From contig OY744611.1 in assembly GCA_963556255.1 (NCBI GenBank), forward strand, positions 8,073,474 to 8,137,473: a DNA stretch of 64,000 nucleotides, given 5' to 3'. The notes under the pieces were generated by a model that was not told where the DNA came from, did not search any database, and saw only the letters and a program-made list of their open reading frames with translations. Below are positions 44,598 to 55,860 of this stretch, one piece after another. A program made the position numbers and the translations under genes. The stretch is from Allolobophora icterica. Its lineage: Eukaryota > Annelida > Clitellata > Crassiclitellata > Lumbricidae. Positions within the stretch are counted from its first letter, which is position 1. Each line of letters starts with the position of its first letter.

Positions 44598-44777
44598 GAA
44601 GGAGAAGAAGAAGAAGAAGAAGAAGAAGAAGAAGAAGAAGAAGAAGAAGAAGAAGAAGAAGAAGGAGAAGGAGGAGGAGGAGGAGAAGGAGGAGGAGGAG
44701 AAGGAGGAGGAGGAAGAAGAAGAAGAAAGAAGAAAAAGAAAAAGAAGAAAAAGAAGAAGAAGAAGAAGAAAAAGAAG
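44598..44777. repeat. (GAA)n/(GGA)n purine tract
   Basis: About 180 bases of GAA/GGA/AAA triplets on the + strand give poly-Arg/Lys or, on the reverse strand, poly-Leu open frames that are not genes. It adjoins the 3' end of a minus-strand SINE, so it may have grown from the SINE tail. Confidence 0.95.
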
Positions 44778-44985
44778 ACGGCTGGTGGTCAGGTTTCTCC
44801 TTCGTTGTCTGATCTTCCCACAGACAGTGCAAAGTCGCTGTGCTCATTAAAGCTGAGTTGGCTAGGGTTACAGATGGAGCAGAAATCCTGAAGTTAATTA
44901 TTGTACTAGCAGGGATTTGAACCTCTAGCCTTTCGGTTCACAGTCCAGTAGGCCTACTCTAACCACTACAGTATCGCACACGCAG
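44778..44985 (-). mobile_element. tRNA-derived SINE, family B (copy 3)
   Basis: On the minus strand an A box ('TAGTGGTTAGAGTAGG') and a clear B box ('GAGGTTCAAATCCCTGC') are followed by the family body ('GCCAACTCAGCTTTAATGAG', 'GTGGGAAGATCAGACAACGA'). It ends against the GAA tract. Confidence 0.88.
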
Positions 44986-45949
44986 AGACGTAGGTCTAAT
45001 TCTGCATACAGCAAAGACGCGATGCAGCTTCTCAGTTAGTATCTCGTTACAACTTCTCTTGCGGTTCATTGTGTTTGTCGGCCATATCTCCAGAAAGTGT
45101 AGAAATGGTGTTCCATGTGAGTTTAGTTGAGTTTTTTTCCATTAGTTGCACAAAGTCATGTTTCTAAATAATTACAAAAATTATTACCATCCTCTGTCCT
45201 ACACGGTGTGCAATGCTTCTACGTAAATTTGCTCAATAATCTGTAACAATTGTATATTATTTTGCTTAATTAATAGCTACTTAGCGTGTGCAATAATTAG
45301 GCAGCTACAGTCATTTCGTAATATTTTTTCGAGCCTAAATTACTTGTCCATACAAATAAGCATCATTGCCATATCTATTTTTGGAAGCCCTTAATTTTCA
45401 GAGAACGCGCTTACTTACTCAAATAAAAAAGAACAAGAACAAGATCTGATCAACATCTTAAAGTAGCCTATTGCTTTTATTTTATTAAAGTTTGTTGTAA
45501 ATTTGAAAAAACTACGTTTCTGCATCATTATCATTCAGTTTGTATTTCCTGGTTTACATAGATTACAACATTGAAAATTTATTTTATTTTCCGGCTTTTG
45601 TTAAAGAGACTGAAATTACTTATCTCATAGAATAATTCACGTGGAAATGTTTGACGAGCTATTATTAATTACAGCATTATATCATTACTATCTCTTTTTT
45701 ATCATTACCATCCCTAAATCAGAATTCTGCGATTTTTATCCTTACCGTCCCTATCATGTCCCGGATATTAATGACGCATTGTTAAGAGTGAATTTTTAGT
45801 TTCAAAATAGGCCTACATATGCCAAAATTATTGCAATGTGTTTGTTTTTGAAAAATTATGTATTACAGATGGATGAATTATTTCTTGAAAATGAATCTGT
45901 TATCGCGCAATGGCTTTCAACATTTATGGCACTTTTGGAAATACAATGT
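44986..45949. other. Unassigned A/T-rich sequence
   Basis: No coding segment. 'TCATTACCATCCCT' near 45700 recurs in the minisatellite at 50640-50815. Confidence 0.4.
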
Positions 45950-46522
45950 AAAATCTTAGAATCCATAGATAATCGAGAATTTTCTCTAGGAATCTTTTTT
46001 GATAATATATAAAAAGCCATCAACACAGTAAATCACAAAATTCTATTAGAAAACTTGAGCACTTTGATAAGCTTATAGGTAAGGCATGTTTTTCTGAGTT
46101 TCTAAACAACAAATCGTAAAATGTTTATTTTAAGGGTCATTTATCCATCAGCAAATGTATTAATTGTGGTGTACCACGAGGCTCAATTCTTGGACCATTA
46201 TTATTTTTAATAGGCCCTATATATAAATGACCTGGTAAATACTTCTAAAATATTGCACTAGGCCTGTATACTGTTTGCTGATGAAACTAATGTCTTCATA
46301 TAATGATAAATCAGTAGAGCAACTGCTTGAAAGGGCCAGCCATGAGCTAACCACCATTTCCTCCTGGTTTAGAGCTAATAAATTGTCACTTAATATTGAC
46401 AAAACAAAATTTATTCTGTTTCGATCCCGCTGTAAAGTGCCGCCAGCTTGTAATTACACACTTAAAGTGGATGGCGAACTGATTATGCAGGGCGAGTCAT
46501 GTAAGTTCTTAGGTGTGTATAT
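45950..46522 (+). pseudogene. LINE family F, RT fragment (first part)
   Basis: Broken frames give 'AINTVNHKILLENL', 'CGVPRGSILGPLLFL', the active-site region 'LFADETNVFI' (Asp to Glu at the second catalytic Asp), 'ELTTISSWFRANKLSLNIDK' with 'TKFILF', and 'GESCKFLGVY'. The reading is cut by a TIR element and continues at 48541. It is a relative of the LINE at 51.7-53.8 kb. Confidence 0.85.
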
Positions 46523-46889
46523 TAGGGTGCATCGAAAAAAAATATTTTTGAAAACAATATTCTAATAGTTGCCGATAGGTGCCTTTTGTACTGCTTAGTT
46601 AGCATGTAAATTTTGGAATTTTTGGATAAGTCCTTGAGGTGCCCCAAGCGCCCTGAAATGTTCATGATTTTAAGGCTTCGGAGCACTGCATTTAACGTAA
46701 TTTGTTGTACGGCAAACTAATTTATGTATAGCTTTAAGGAGTTCTGCTGATCTTTTAGTAGGTAGGTGGCAATTCATTCGAGTTCCTAAAGATGAGCAGG
46801 AGTTTCTAACTGACCAAAGAACAGTAAGGTTGATGTGTATCAGCAATGTCGACAAACTTACAATAAATAAGCTTGAAAAGAAAAGCTAA

Positions 46890-47790
46890 GCAAGGTCGAC
46901 GAGTCGAAATACATCGCGTCATTATGGGAATTTATGTGGAGAGAAGGTCATAGCTGTTAGTGATGGCTCAGTAGACGACTCTGAATCTAGTTTCGATACC
47001 AGCAGGTCAAACACTTGCAATCAACCAGGTGATGAAACTAAAGATCATATTGTGCAATTTGGTAGAAATCAACTTGTGATGAACCTGAATCGAACGTTAT
47101 AGTCAAACGACTTTCCTAGTAGACTACCAACATTAGCTGTGATCGTTATGGTGTTTCAGACAGAACAGTTGCTGAGATAACACCGTTTTCAGACAGAGCA
47201 GCTGCTGAGATAACACCTGCGGTGCTGCAGGAGTTTGGTGTTATGTGTGATGTTGATTTGTCAAATGTTATTGAACAAAATAAAGTTAGACGTGAACAAC
47301 AAAATAAGCATAACGAGCTGGAAGACTTAACAACTTAGCTGATTTACACGGTTTATTTCTTGATGGTCGGAAAGATAAAACTCGAGTACAGAATTCAGTG
47401 AAGGAAATAAGTACTATCAACGAGTTGTTATCGAGGAACACTTATCTTTGGTGAAGAAACCAGGTTTGACTTACGTCGGACATGTATCCTCACGACTGGA
47501 TCAGCCTTGCAAAATTGTTAACCACATCGGAGCATATACTTTCCCACATACATCGCCTGCAGCATTTCATGCTCTAGTGATGGTTTGCAACTGCCAATGT
47601 ACAATTGCAACATTCTATTCGCAGTTGTCAACCACCGCGTGCCTCGATCTCCCATGGTCTCATGAACTCAGTGGCTGGCAAACATGCGTTACAGAACCAT
47701 CACTAATATTGGAAGTATTTGATGAAGACATGATACAATTTGTAGTGACGCACGCGGCAGAAACGTTTCACTTTCCTTGATTCCCATGCC
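46890..47790 (+). pseudogene. Decayed transposase of the 46.5-kb transposon
   Basis: Fragments read 'VLQEFGVMCDVDLSNVIEQN', 'KVRREQQNKHNEL', 'LHGLFLDGRKDKTRVQNS', and 'IEEHLSLVKKPGLTYVGHVS'. DGRKDKT and EEHLSL/GHV motifs recur in a group of invertebrate transposon proteins whose superfamily name I do not know with certainty. No uninterrupted frame covers more than about 110 codons. Confidence 0.6.
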
Positions 47791-48094
47791 ACACCTAGGC
47801 AGAGGAGCATTGTTTTAAAGTAGTGACTGAGGCTGCAGCTGCAGGCTGAGGCATCAAAGCTAGGGACGCTTTTATAAGAACAAGATTGAATCCAGGCGAA
47901 TAATGCCGACTTTTAACACTAAGAAAGAATATCGCATGGCTTGACTTACTTGCATTAATGGGATTCGAGAATGTACTGCTACAGTAGTTGAGACTCAACT
48001 CACTGTTTCATCATAGGTGTAATGGACATAATAATGTAATAATATCCCTAATACCTGTTCTGCATCAGTTATTACCTCCATAGAAAACTGTTGT

Positions 48095-48276
48095 ATACTC
48101 ACTGCGCCCCAGAGCACACAATAGAATTATACCTAATGCTGACTCTTTAGCTCGTGAAACCTTTATCATTTGAATGTAATATGCTAAATTAATTTTATGA
48201 ACTATGTACACCAAATTGCGGCTAGCAGTTGGTTTTTGAATAAAGGATATACTTACTTACTTACTTACTTACTTAA
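48095..48276 (+). mobile_element. LINE-type 3' tail with (CTTA)n terminus (copy 2)
   Basis: Nearly identical to 564-746, starting at 'tactcactgcgcccc' and ending in CTTA repeats. It is nested in the TAGGGTG transposon. Confidence 0.85.
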
Positions 48277-48540
48277 TATATTTTACCAGTATTGCATTCC
48301 ACTTCTCATCAGATTCATACTTCTAGAAGCTTGTTTTTCTGGACATTACTCCATGCATAACATGGGTATTATATTGTGCGTCTAATATCAAAACTTCAAG
48401 GTCACTGGGGCACCTCAAGGTCATGTGCAAAATTGGTGAAATTTCACCAGAATACTGCTGACATCAAGTGGCACCTACTTTGCACTATTAGAAATAGAAA
48501 TGAAACAAAAAATTTCTCCCATTGTAATCGATGCACCCTA

Positions 48541-49405
48541 GTGTATATGGACCAGCACCCCACCTGGAAAGAACACACTACGAAGGTATCAGAACATCAG
48601 CATACTATCAAACTATAAAACTACACTACAAAGCTTGTATCATTCCTTGATTTTCCCCTAGGCCCCTATTTGTCCGACTGCAACATTTGTTGGGCTTCCA
48701 CTTATACTTCTTATTTGAAAGAATTGGAGATTTTACAAAAACGTGCAATTCGCACCATTTTCATATTTCACTGGTTTACCACTACCAAACCTACTTTTCG
48801 AATCTATAATATGCTTCGATTAGCAGATATAAATAAGTTTCAAATTGGTTTATTCATGTTTCGCTCTCATCACAGAAAGTTACCCAGTGTGTTTGATGGT
48901 TATTTTCATCAGGAAAATGCTATGCATAATCATTACACTAGAACTTTGTTAAATTATCGCACCGATATTGCACCTACTAGGATGAAATTATTCTCAATTA
49001 AATGTTCTGGCCCATTTATATGGAAAAATCTTCCAAATTACGTTACACATATACCCAACCTTAATCTGTTTTTAAAAAAAGCTTAGAGACTACTTGATCT
49101 CTGTGTATTAAAATACTTTGTTTAAGGAAAAAACATTAAAGTCTGTTTGATTTTTGTTTTTGCAATCATGTTTAGTTCGTTACAGTTTGTATTATGCACT
49201 CCGTAGTACATTTCATTTCAGCACTGTTACTATTGCCAAATGTTATCCAGAAAATGGGTCAATCCAGCCTCAGCGGGTCAACATGACCCTTTTGGATTGA
49301 CCCTTTGACTATTGCATCATTTACTGGAAGATTTTGAGTTTGTACTCACTGCTGTTATTATGGTGTTGATGCTCTGTCAATAAATGACTTGATTGATTGA
49401 TTGAT
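48541..49405 (+). pseudogene. LINE family F, C-terminal part and tail
   Basis: It continues the 46522 reading: 'MDQHPTWKEHTTKVSEHQ', then 'LKELEILQKRAIRTIF', 'INKFQIGLFMFRSHHRKLP', 'HNHYTRTLLNYR', and 'PFIWKNLPNYV'. This is the usual C-terminus of Jockey/CR1-superfamily ORFs. The 3' end carries an inverted repeat around 'GGGTCAATCCA' (49256-49310) and a (TTGA)n tail near 49395. Confidence 0.85.
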
Positions 49406-49539
49406 TGATTTTCTGTGAAGTTTCATTATCATCATAAGATGGACAATCTTCAATATGCAATTAAAATTAACGAATGTTCAGGTGGAAGTGTGATTTTGTA
49501 CACGATATGTGTATTATTGTAGAATAAACTGTCAATCAA

Positions 49540-49690
49540 TCAAACAAATTCGTTTATTTATATACACTAAGCTGACACAGACACAACTTAATGAACTAGA
49601 CTACAGAGGTCAATTCTGGGGTTCAGATGCAGGGATTTGTACAGAGGTTTATCAGTAAGCAGTCTTGTACAGTATGCGAGATACATAGTT
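49540..49690 (-). mobile_element. 3' fragment of the LINE 1 family
   Basis: The minus strand reads 'TGTCTGTGTCAGCTTAGTG' and 'AAATAAACGAATTTG', ending in TTGA repeats. It matches 10350-10478. Confidence 0.8.
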
Positions 49691-51690
49691 ACGATCACCT
49701 TTAAACGACAGCTTTGATGAAATTAAAAGAGAGACTGAGAAATGAGAGAGAATGTGCAACGGCAGAATTGGCAGAGTAAAGGCTGCAAATAAGAAAAAAG
49801 ACAATTGGAATTAGTTCAAAAGATAACGAAAAGGGAGTCAAGATTGTGTGGGTAAATGGAATCATCCAAAAATCAATCAAGAAGAAGTTGACAAACACGG
49901 TTAAATGCAGAAAAAAGAAAAGAACGTCAGTTTAAAAAAATCAGAGTAATGTAGAAGCTAAATTAGCAGCCAAACAAACCAAAAGAACAAACACAAAATA
50001 GAAGAGAAATCCACAAGAAAAAGACCATACTCACAGTCAACACTAGATAAAAAACAAAAGACATTTCCAAGAAATCAATGTGGAAACAAAGAACCTGCAA
50101 GCAAAATCGTAGAAATAAATAGCAGATCTACCAAGTGGTAGATCATTAGTTAGAAAGCCCGAAAATAAGAAAGACGAAATTATTGATGGAAATATGCCAA
50201 CGAATGCAATGAATAGAGAGAATTGAGCGTATCTGCGGTGAAATGAAAACTCAAAGCTTGGAGCAGAAACTTAAGCCAGATGTTCAAAGACTGCCAAAAC
50301 AGGAACTGTTGTGTGTGCTTAAATCTCCTCCAGTGCAGACAGGTTTAATGTTTGATTAATTATGAAGCATCAATTGATAACCTCCTAACCGACATCATCT
50401 GAGAGAACCTTGTTATGCTACTTCATTGTAACTTTAGCATGGGCAGCGTAGCTAACAGCTACAGCTGCATTTCAACTATGCAAATATCCATATCCATATT
50501 TATGCATAATTGTCTTACTATGTCAGTGTCATGCTAGATTGTGTTATGCAGTTAATTTAGATTTGCTAAGTTGTTTTTTAACTATTAAATCTCATAACCT
50601 TAACACCTGTCACATTTCTTGGCTTATGCCATATACCATACCTCAAAAGTCATTCTTATCTCTGACCTATGCGATTACCATCCTTGACCTATGTCATTAC
50701 CATCCTCCAAAAGTCATTACCATCCCTGACCCATGTAATTACCATCCCCTAAAAGTTATTACCAAAACTGATCCACGTCGTTACCATCCCAAAAGTCATT
50801 ACCATCCCTGTGTGAATTGTTGGATGTAAAAATAAGTTGCAAATAATTTGAATTTACTAGCAAATCTTAAAATGTTTTTCAATTTGCATCTACTGCATAT
50901 GATAATAGAGCTGTAGTTAATGCTGCACAGATTTATTTATGTAGCTGAAACTACTATAGCGAGTTCGTAATAATCTCGACAAATGTCTTAATTGCTCGAC
51001 ACCAGACTAATATATTATGTGAAGTTAAGGCCTACAGTATTCCAGCTTACTGCTGGTATCATCTAGATTATGATTTGCCATATATCTAAGCACAAGAGGA
51101 ACGTTTCAGGTCCGTGTGATTAAGCAAAAATGACAAACAGGAGTTGTTACTGTATAAAATCTGAAATATAATTAACTTACAATTACAAATATAGCGGATT
51201 TCTTTGACATTAGTTAAGTTTAACTTTGTAAAACACTGACGTAAAAACTTGGAGCAAACTTTTGGTAATTATTGTTTTCATCATTACCCAATTCTACAGT
51301 TTATGGAGAATAGACAAGATAAGTGGTAGGCCTAGAGAACAATTCAAGTAATGGGCAAGAAGAAGGTCAATGTTGAGGAATCACATTTCATTATAAAAAA
51401 CGATGAATTTGTGACGACATGGCCGAAAGTGAGAAATTTAGTTGCACATTTCACCCCACAATTAATTCTTTCTTCCTTTTTGAGGCTTGCTTTTTCTATA
51501 TATGCAAATTTTCATCTCTTACGCTACTCAATTTTGCGTGACTTTTGTGTTATAACCACGTCTAACTGTGGCATTCATAAAGCGAATTTCCTTATGTTAC
51601 AATCAACAGATGCCTCATTCACTGATTATTTTTTTAAACACGCTCTCAACCATAGGTATTGAGTCGTCCGTCCGAAATGATCAGGATAGC
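49691..51690. other. Unassigned sequence with CATTACCATCC minisatellite
   Basis: 49700-50230 is A-rich. At 50640-50815 several 20-24 bp units containing 'GTCATTACCATCC' and 'CTGACCCATG' recur. A 103-codon frame at 51351-51662 has no recognisable motif. No supported gene. Confidence 0.45.
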
Positions 51691-51699
51691 AAATGGGCT

Positions 51700-53842
51700 C
51701 CATAAAACACATAGTGAAGAAATAGATAAAATTGGAAAAAAATAGCCAGATCTACGATAGACGCTGTTGCATCTCCACTAGCGGCGGTAATAAATTGCTC
51801 CATTGTCACAGGTTTAATCCCCGACAGCTTAAAAATTGCCAAAACTATCCCAATTTTTAAAATGGGGGACAAGCAACAAATTGACAATTATAGACCAATC
51901 TCGGTACTACCATATTTTTCCAAATTCTTTGAAAAAATTATACATAAACGAATAATGTCTTTTGTTGATTCAAAGAATATCTTATTCGATGGACAATTTG
52001 GTTTCCGAAAAGGTCTCTCCACTCACATGGCCGTCCTGGAAATGTACGACAAAATATCAGAGGCCATATGGGTTTTCTTTGACTTATCGAAGGCCTTTAA
52101 TACGGTGAACCATGAAATTTTACTTTAAAAGCTGGAGTACTATGGAATACGGGAATGTGTTTGGCCTGGATTAGGGATTGTTTAAAGAATAGAATGCAAT
52201 GTGTTTCTTATAACGGTACTGTTTCTTGCATGTTAGATATAACCTGTGGGGTCCCACAAGGTTCCATCCTAGGCCCACTGTTATCTCTGTTATACGTCAA
52301 TGATATTTATCTTACATCGCCAGTCTTGCAATTAAATTTTATCATGTTCGCGGACGATACTAATGTTTTTATGGAAAATAACTCCCTTACTGAACTGGTC
52401 AGTGGGCTAAATGCAGAACTTATGAAAGTGAATAGATGGTTTAAGGCGAACAAATTATCATTGAACTTAAGGAAAACTAATTATATTTTATTTAGCTCCA
52501 AAAGGAAGATGACGGCTAACATTGACTGTCTGATTAACATCAATATTGTCGGTCAGAATATAAACAGAGAGGCCTCTGCCAAATTCTTGGGGGTCCACAT
52601 AGATGAACAGCTATCCAGGAAACAACTCATAGTTGATATCTCTCACAAGTTGGCAAATTAAAAAAAGGCATAATATCCAGAGTTCGGCATTTCCTATCGA
52701 AAAAGATACTTTTAACTTTGTATTATTCACTAATTCATCATTACCTTACATATTGTAATCTTATTTGGGCTACAACATATCATACCAGATTGACTTGTTT
52801 GACAACTCTACAGAAGCGCGATATATACGTATTACATGCAATGTTCCCTACAGAGCTCCCACAAAAGAGTTGTTTATAAACCTGAGGGTATTGCCATTTC
52901 AATGTAATAACAAGCTACAGGTGGGGTTGTTTATGTATAGGTTCCACATGCATTTACTACCAAAAAGCTTTGATCGATGGTTTAGGAAGAATCTTGAAGT
53001 ACATGACCATGAGACACGTTCCTCTAATAAATATCATTTGTCTAGTATTCACACCAAGATCAGACAATTTGGCCTTTGATCTTATGGTCCATCGTTTTGG
53101 AACACTTTACCGTTGGAATTAACAAGTCTTCCATCATTGTACCAATTGAAAAATAAATTAAAAGCATATTTAATGAATGCCTTGTAACTGTAAAATCAAC
53201 CGATACTGTGACCTGTCAACTGAGTTTAGCCAAGTGGCTAAGAGCCGGTTATGTACTAATTTGCTTGACTGTAAACCATTTCTAGTCATAATGTTAGGTA
53301 ATGGTTATGTCACTTATGTGCTGTCTTATTATGAAATGCACAACTTTTGTAGGGCCAATAACCATACTTAGTTGTTGTTAATGTTTTTGGCAGGATGATG
53401 TAAGGAGTGTAGGCCTTCTTTATGTTTAGTGTGTTATGCAACTGAACTTTTGAAGTTAGAAATTCTCAACAGGGTCTGTGGACTGTGTTAATATTGCTTA
53501 TGAAACAATTTTACTGCTTGAATTGATCTTTAAAAATGTTAGGGCTGGTTTGAAGCGGCTTCATTATATTCACTGTTTAGGCACACAATGCTTGACAATT
53601 GGGGTTGATGGGGTGGGTTTTGTATTGTTTTTTGTTTTGTCTTGTTGATGCTATAAATAATAATAGACCGACACTTAATGAACTGCTCCACTGGTTATAA
53701 CGATTTATTGTAACTAGGGAGCCCTATTAGCGGAACGGTTCGTTCCTTTGGGTACTCCCATTGTCACTGCATGTACTTGTTATTTTCATGCCTATATGTT
53801 TATGGTGAACAATAAAAGCAGTTTGATTGACTGATTGATGGT
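51700..53842 (+). pseudogene. LINE family F relative, RT with FADD
   Basis: RT blocks: 'DNYRPISVLPYFSKFFEKII', 'GQFGFRKGLSTHMAVLEM', 'VFFDLSKAFNTVNHEILL', a frame break near 52128, 'CGVPQGSILGPLLSLLYVND', the active site 'IMFADDTNVF', and 'WFKANKLSLNLRKTNYILFS'. These are followed by 'AKFLGVHIDEQLS', a break near 52660 and a C-terminal segment 52765-53079. It is 5'-truncated. The 3' end has 'GGTGAACAATAAAAGCAG' and a (TTGA)n-like tail at 53822-53840. Confidence 0.9.
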
Positions 53843-55375
53843 AAGTACCTAATCTGAGGATGATCCAGCATAAGAACACTGCAGTAAACAGAAATGAATT
53901 TAGACAGAAATCTGTCTCGCAAGAGAAGGAGTCAGGATTTTATTAAGGAAGGATTTATAAAGATTAGGTATAAGGATTAAGACAGCTAGCAGTTTGGGTA
54001 GAATATGCTAAGCGTACACCGAGGCTCTTGAAACTGCGTTCTCGTTTTGTGTAATGTAGTTTAGCAGAATTGAATATCTATAATAGATGAAGGCAGCACA
54101 GAATTTCCCAGAGAATGTCTTATTCTAAAGGCAATAGAACATGTATTGTATGGTCCACACAGTATAGAGTAAAAGACACTCCACAATCTAATCAATCTCT
54201 GTCTGTGTCTCTCTGTCTGTCTCACTGCCTCTGCCTCTGTCTCTGTGTTTGTGTTTCTGCTTCACCCTTTCTCCATATGTCTATCGTTTACTTTCTCTTC
54301 GAGTCTCTAGCGCTAACTTGATCGTTCTATCACTCATGCAAATTCTGGGTCAAGTAGATCTGTTAGTTTTAAATATCTGATCCGGTGCTTTTTTCAGCCG
54401 GAATGCGACGGAACGGCGTTCCGGCACCTTTTTTCAGCTACTAGAAAATTATTTATTTTAATAATAAAAAATAATGTAGTTATTTTAATTTAATTTCAAT
54501 GTTGTGAACTGTTTTCAGTGTTTATTGAGCCCCCTCCTAACCCCAATCCCGTTTTTCTGAGGCTTTGCCCTCGATTTTAGCCCTTCCATAATTGTTCAGT
54601 TCCGGAACCTACTGTTTAGTTCCGGAATCTTTTTTCTGGAAATAAGCACTGGGTTGATCGATCTTCTGTAGTCGCCCCTTACGTAAGCTCTTTCGTTCTT
54701 AAGCCACACTAGTAGGCAATGGTCACTCAGCTGTCGGTCGCCGAGTCTCAACATTTAAAAGTGTCGCGGCTGATGAAAACTCCTCTGTAGATACAATGTA
54801 GTCTCAGCGTGCAATGGAACTGAAGATCGGGGCATTATTTCTGTGCACCCTGAAATATAAAGGATGAGTGGGAAATTGAGTTTCTTGGTTGGAACTCATT
54901 TGTTCACTGGTAATTATCTGCTACCACGGCGAAATCGGCACAATTTTGTTGTATTGAAAACAACATACTATTTGACTTTACACCTGCTTATCTCGCCTAC
55001 TGTGCAATTATAAAAATTAGCAGTTCAGTGGTTAGATTCATCCGGATCTCGTCGGATCTGAGATCCGTAACATCTGAATTGAGATCAATCACCTAAAAGA
55101 TGAGACCAGTCACCTAAATTTTGTTTTTGTGCTACAACAATCCACGTTACACTATCGCACGATACTACGAGACGATTTTAATGGTCAAAGAACTGAGAGA
55201 TGCTCTTTAAGTTGGTAAAGTGCCCAGGGTTGCATATCAGGACGAGAAACAAAGAGTTTTTCTATTAAATCGGGGTAAGATATTTAAAGTGAGTGAGGAT
55301 GAAAGGGACATGCGGTTATTGTGCAAAAGAGCGTAAAATATTCAAAGCAATATACTGAAGCATCGAAAAACGTAA
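53843..55375. other. Unassigned sequence
   Basis: A TCTG/CTCTGT low-complexity patch lies at 54197-54255. 'TTCCGGAAC/TTCCGGAAT' motifs recur at 54395-54640. No gene was seen. Confidence 0.4.
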
Positions 55376-55860
55376 AATTCAACCCTAGTTATGATAAGAG
55401 TAAGTCAGCAGAGACAGGAATGCAGTAGGCCTATTGAAGTTGCACAATTAACTGGTTAGGCCACAGTTGGAATCCATATGTGAAACAGGACATAGAACAA
55501 CTAGGGTAAGTGTAAAGAAGTGCTATAAAACTGAATTGAGGCTCCAAGGTTTAGAGCTATGAAGAAAGTTTAAAAGGTGTGGGCTAACAGCATTATTATA
55601 GAGAAAGAGGAGCAGAGGAGATCCGTTGTAGTTTATAAGATTATCACTGGGAGAGTTTTCTTTGAATTAGCACCAAGCAAGGCGCCTTGATGACATAGGT
55701 ACAAATTATTTAAGATAAACGAAAGGAACATTAAGGAAGAAATTCTTCTGTGCAAGGGTTGTACTTATTGTGGAGGGTTTGGATGATAGTACTGTCTACG
55801 TGGACGCTATCACATCATTCATGAGGATTGAGGAAGCTAGGAAAAATTGAGCTATTAAAC
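55376..55860 (+). pseudogene. Strongly decayed LINE C-terminus
   Basis: Scattered segments in shifting frames read 'LRLQGLEL', 'KRCGLTALL' and 'EGLDDSTVYVDAI', with a VRPQLES-like start near 55452. This resembles the YxERLKxLxLxTLxxRRxRGDLI region of LINE reverse-transcriptase tails. It is too degenerate to classify further. Confidence 0.4.

Larger units (their letters stand above)
46523..48540 (+). mobile_element. DNA transposon, TAGGGTG ends, perfect 8-bp TSD
   Basis: The termini TAGGGTGCATCGA are inverted at 46523 and 48540. GTGTATAT is duplicated at 46515-46522 and 48541-48548. Removing the element restores the LINE reading 'FLGVYMDQHPTWKEH' without a shift, so the boundaries are exact. 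A decayed transposase lies inside, and a (CTTA)n LINE tail has inserted in it at 48095-48276. Confidence 0.92.

Noticed and set aside
44476..44847. Poly-Arg and poly-Leu open frames
   Set aside because: Products of the GAA/CTT microsatellite. Only the terminal EF-hand-like 96 bases on the minus strand are kept as an exon.
51351..51662. 103-codon open frame starting MGKKKVNVEE
   Set aside because: Composition is plausible but there is no recognisable domain, no second copy and no clear splice site; too weak to call.
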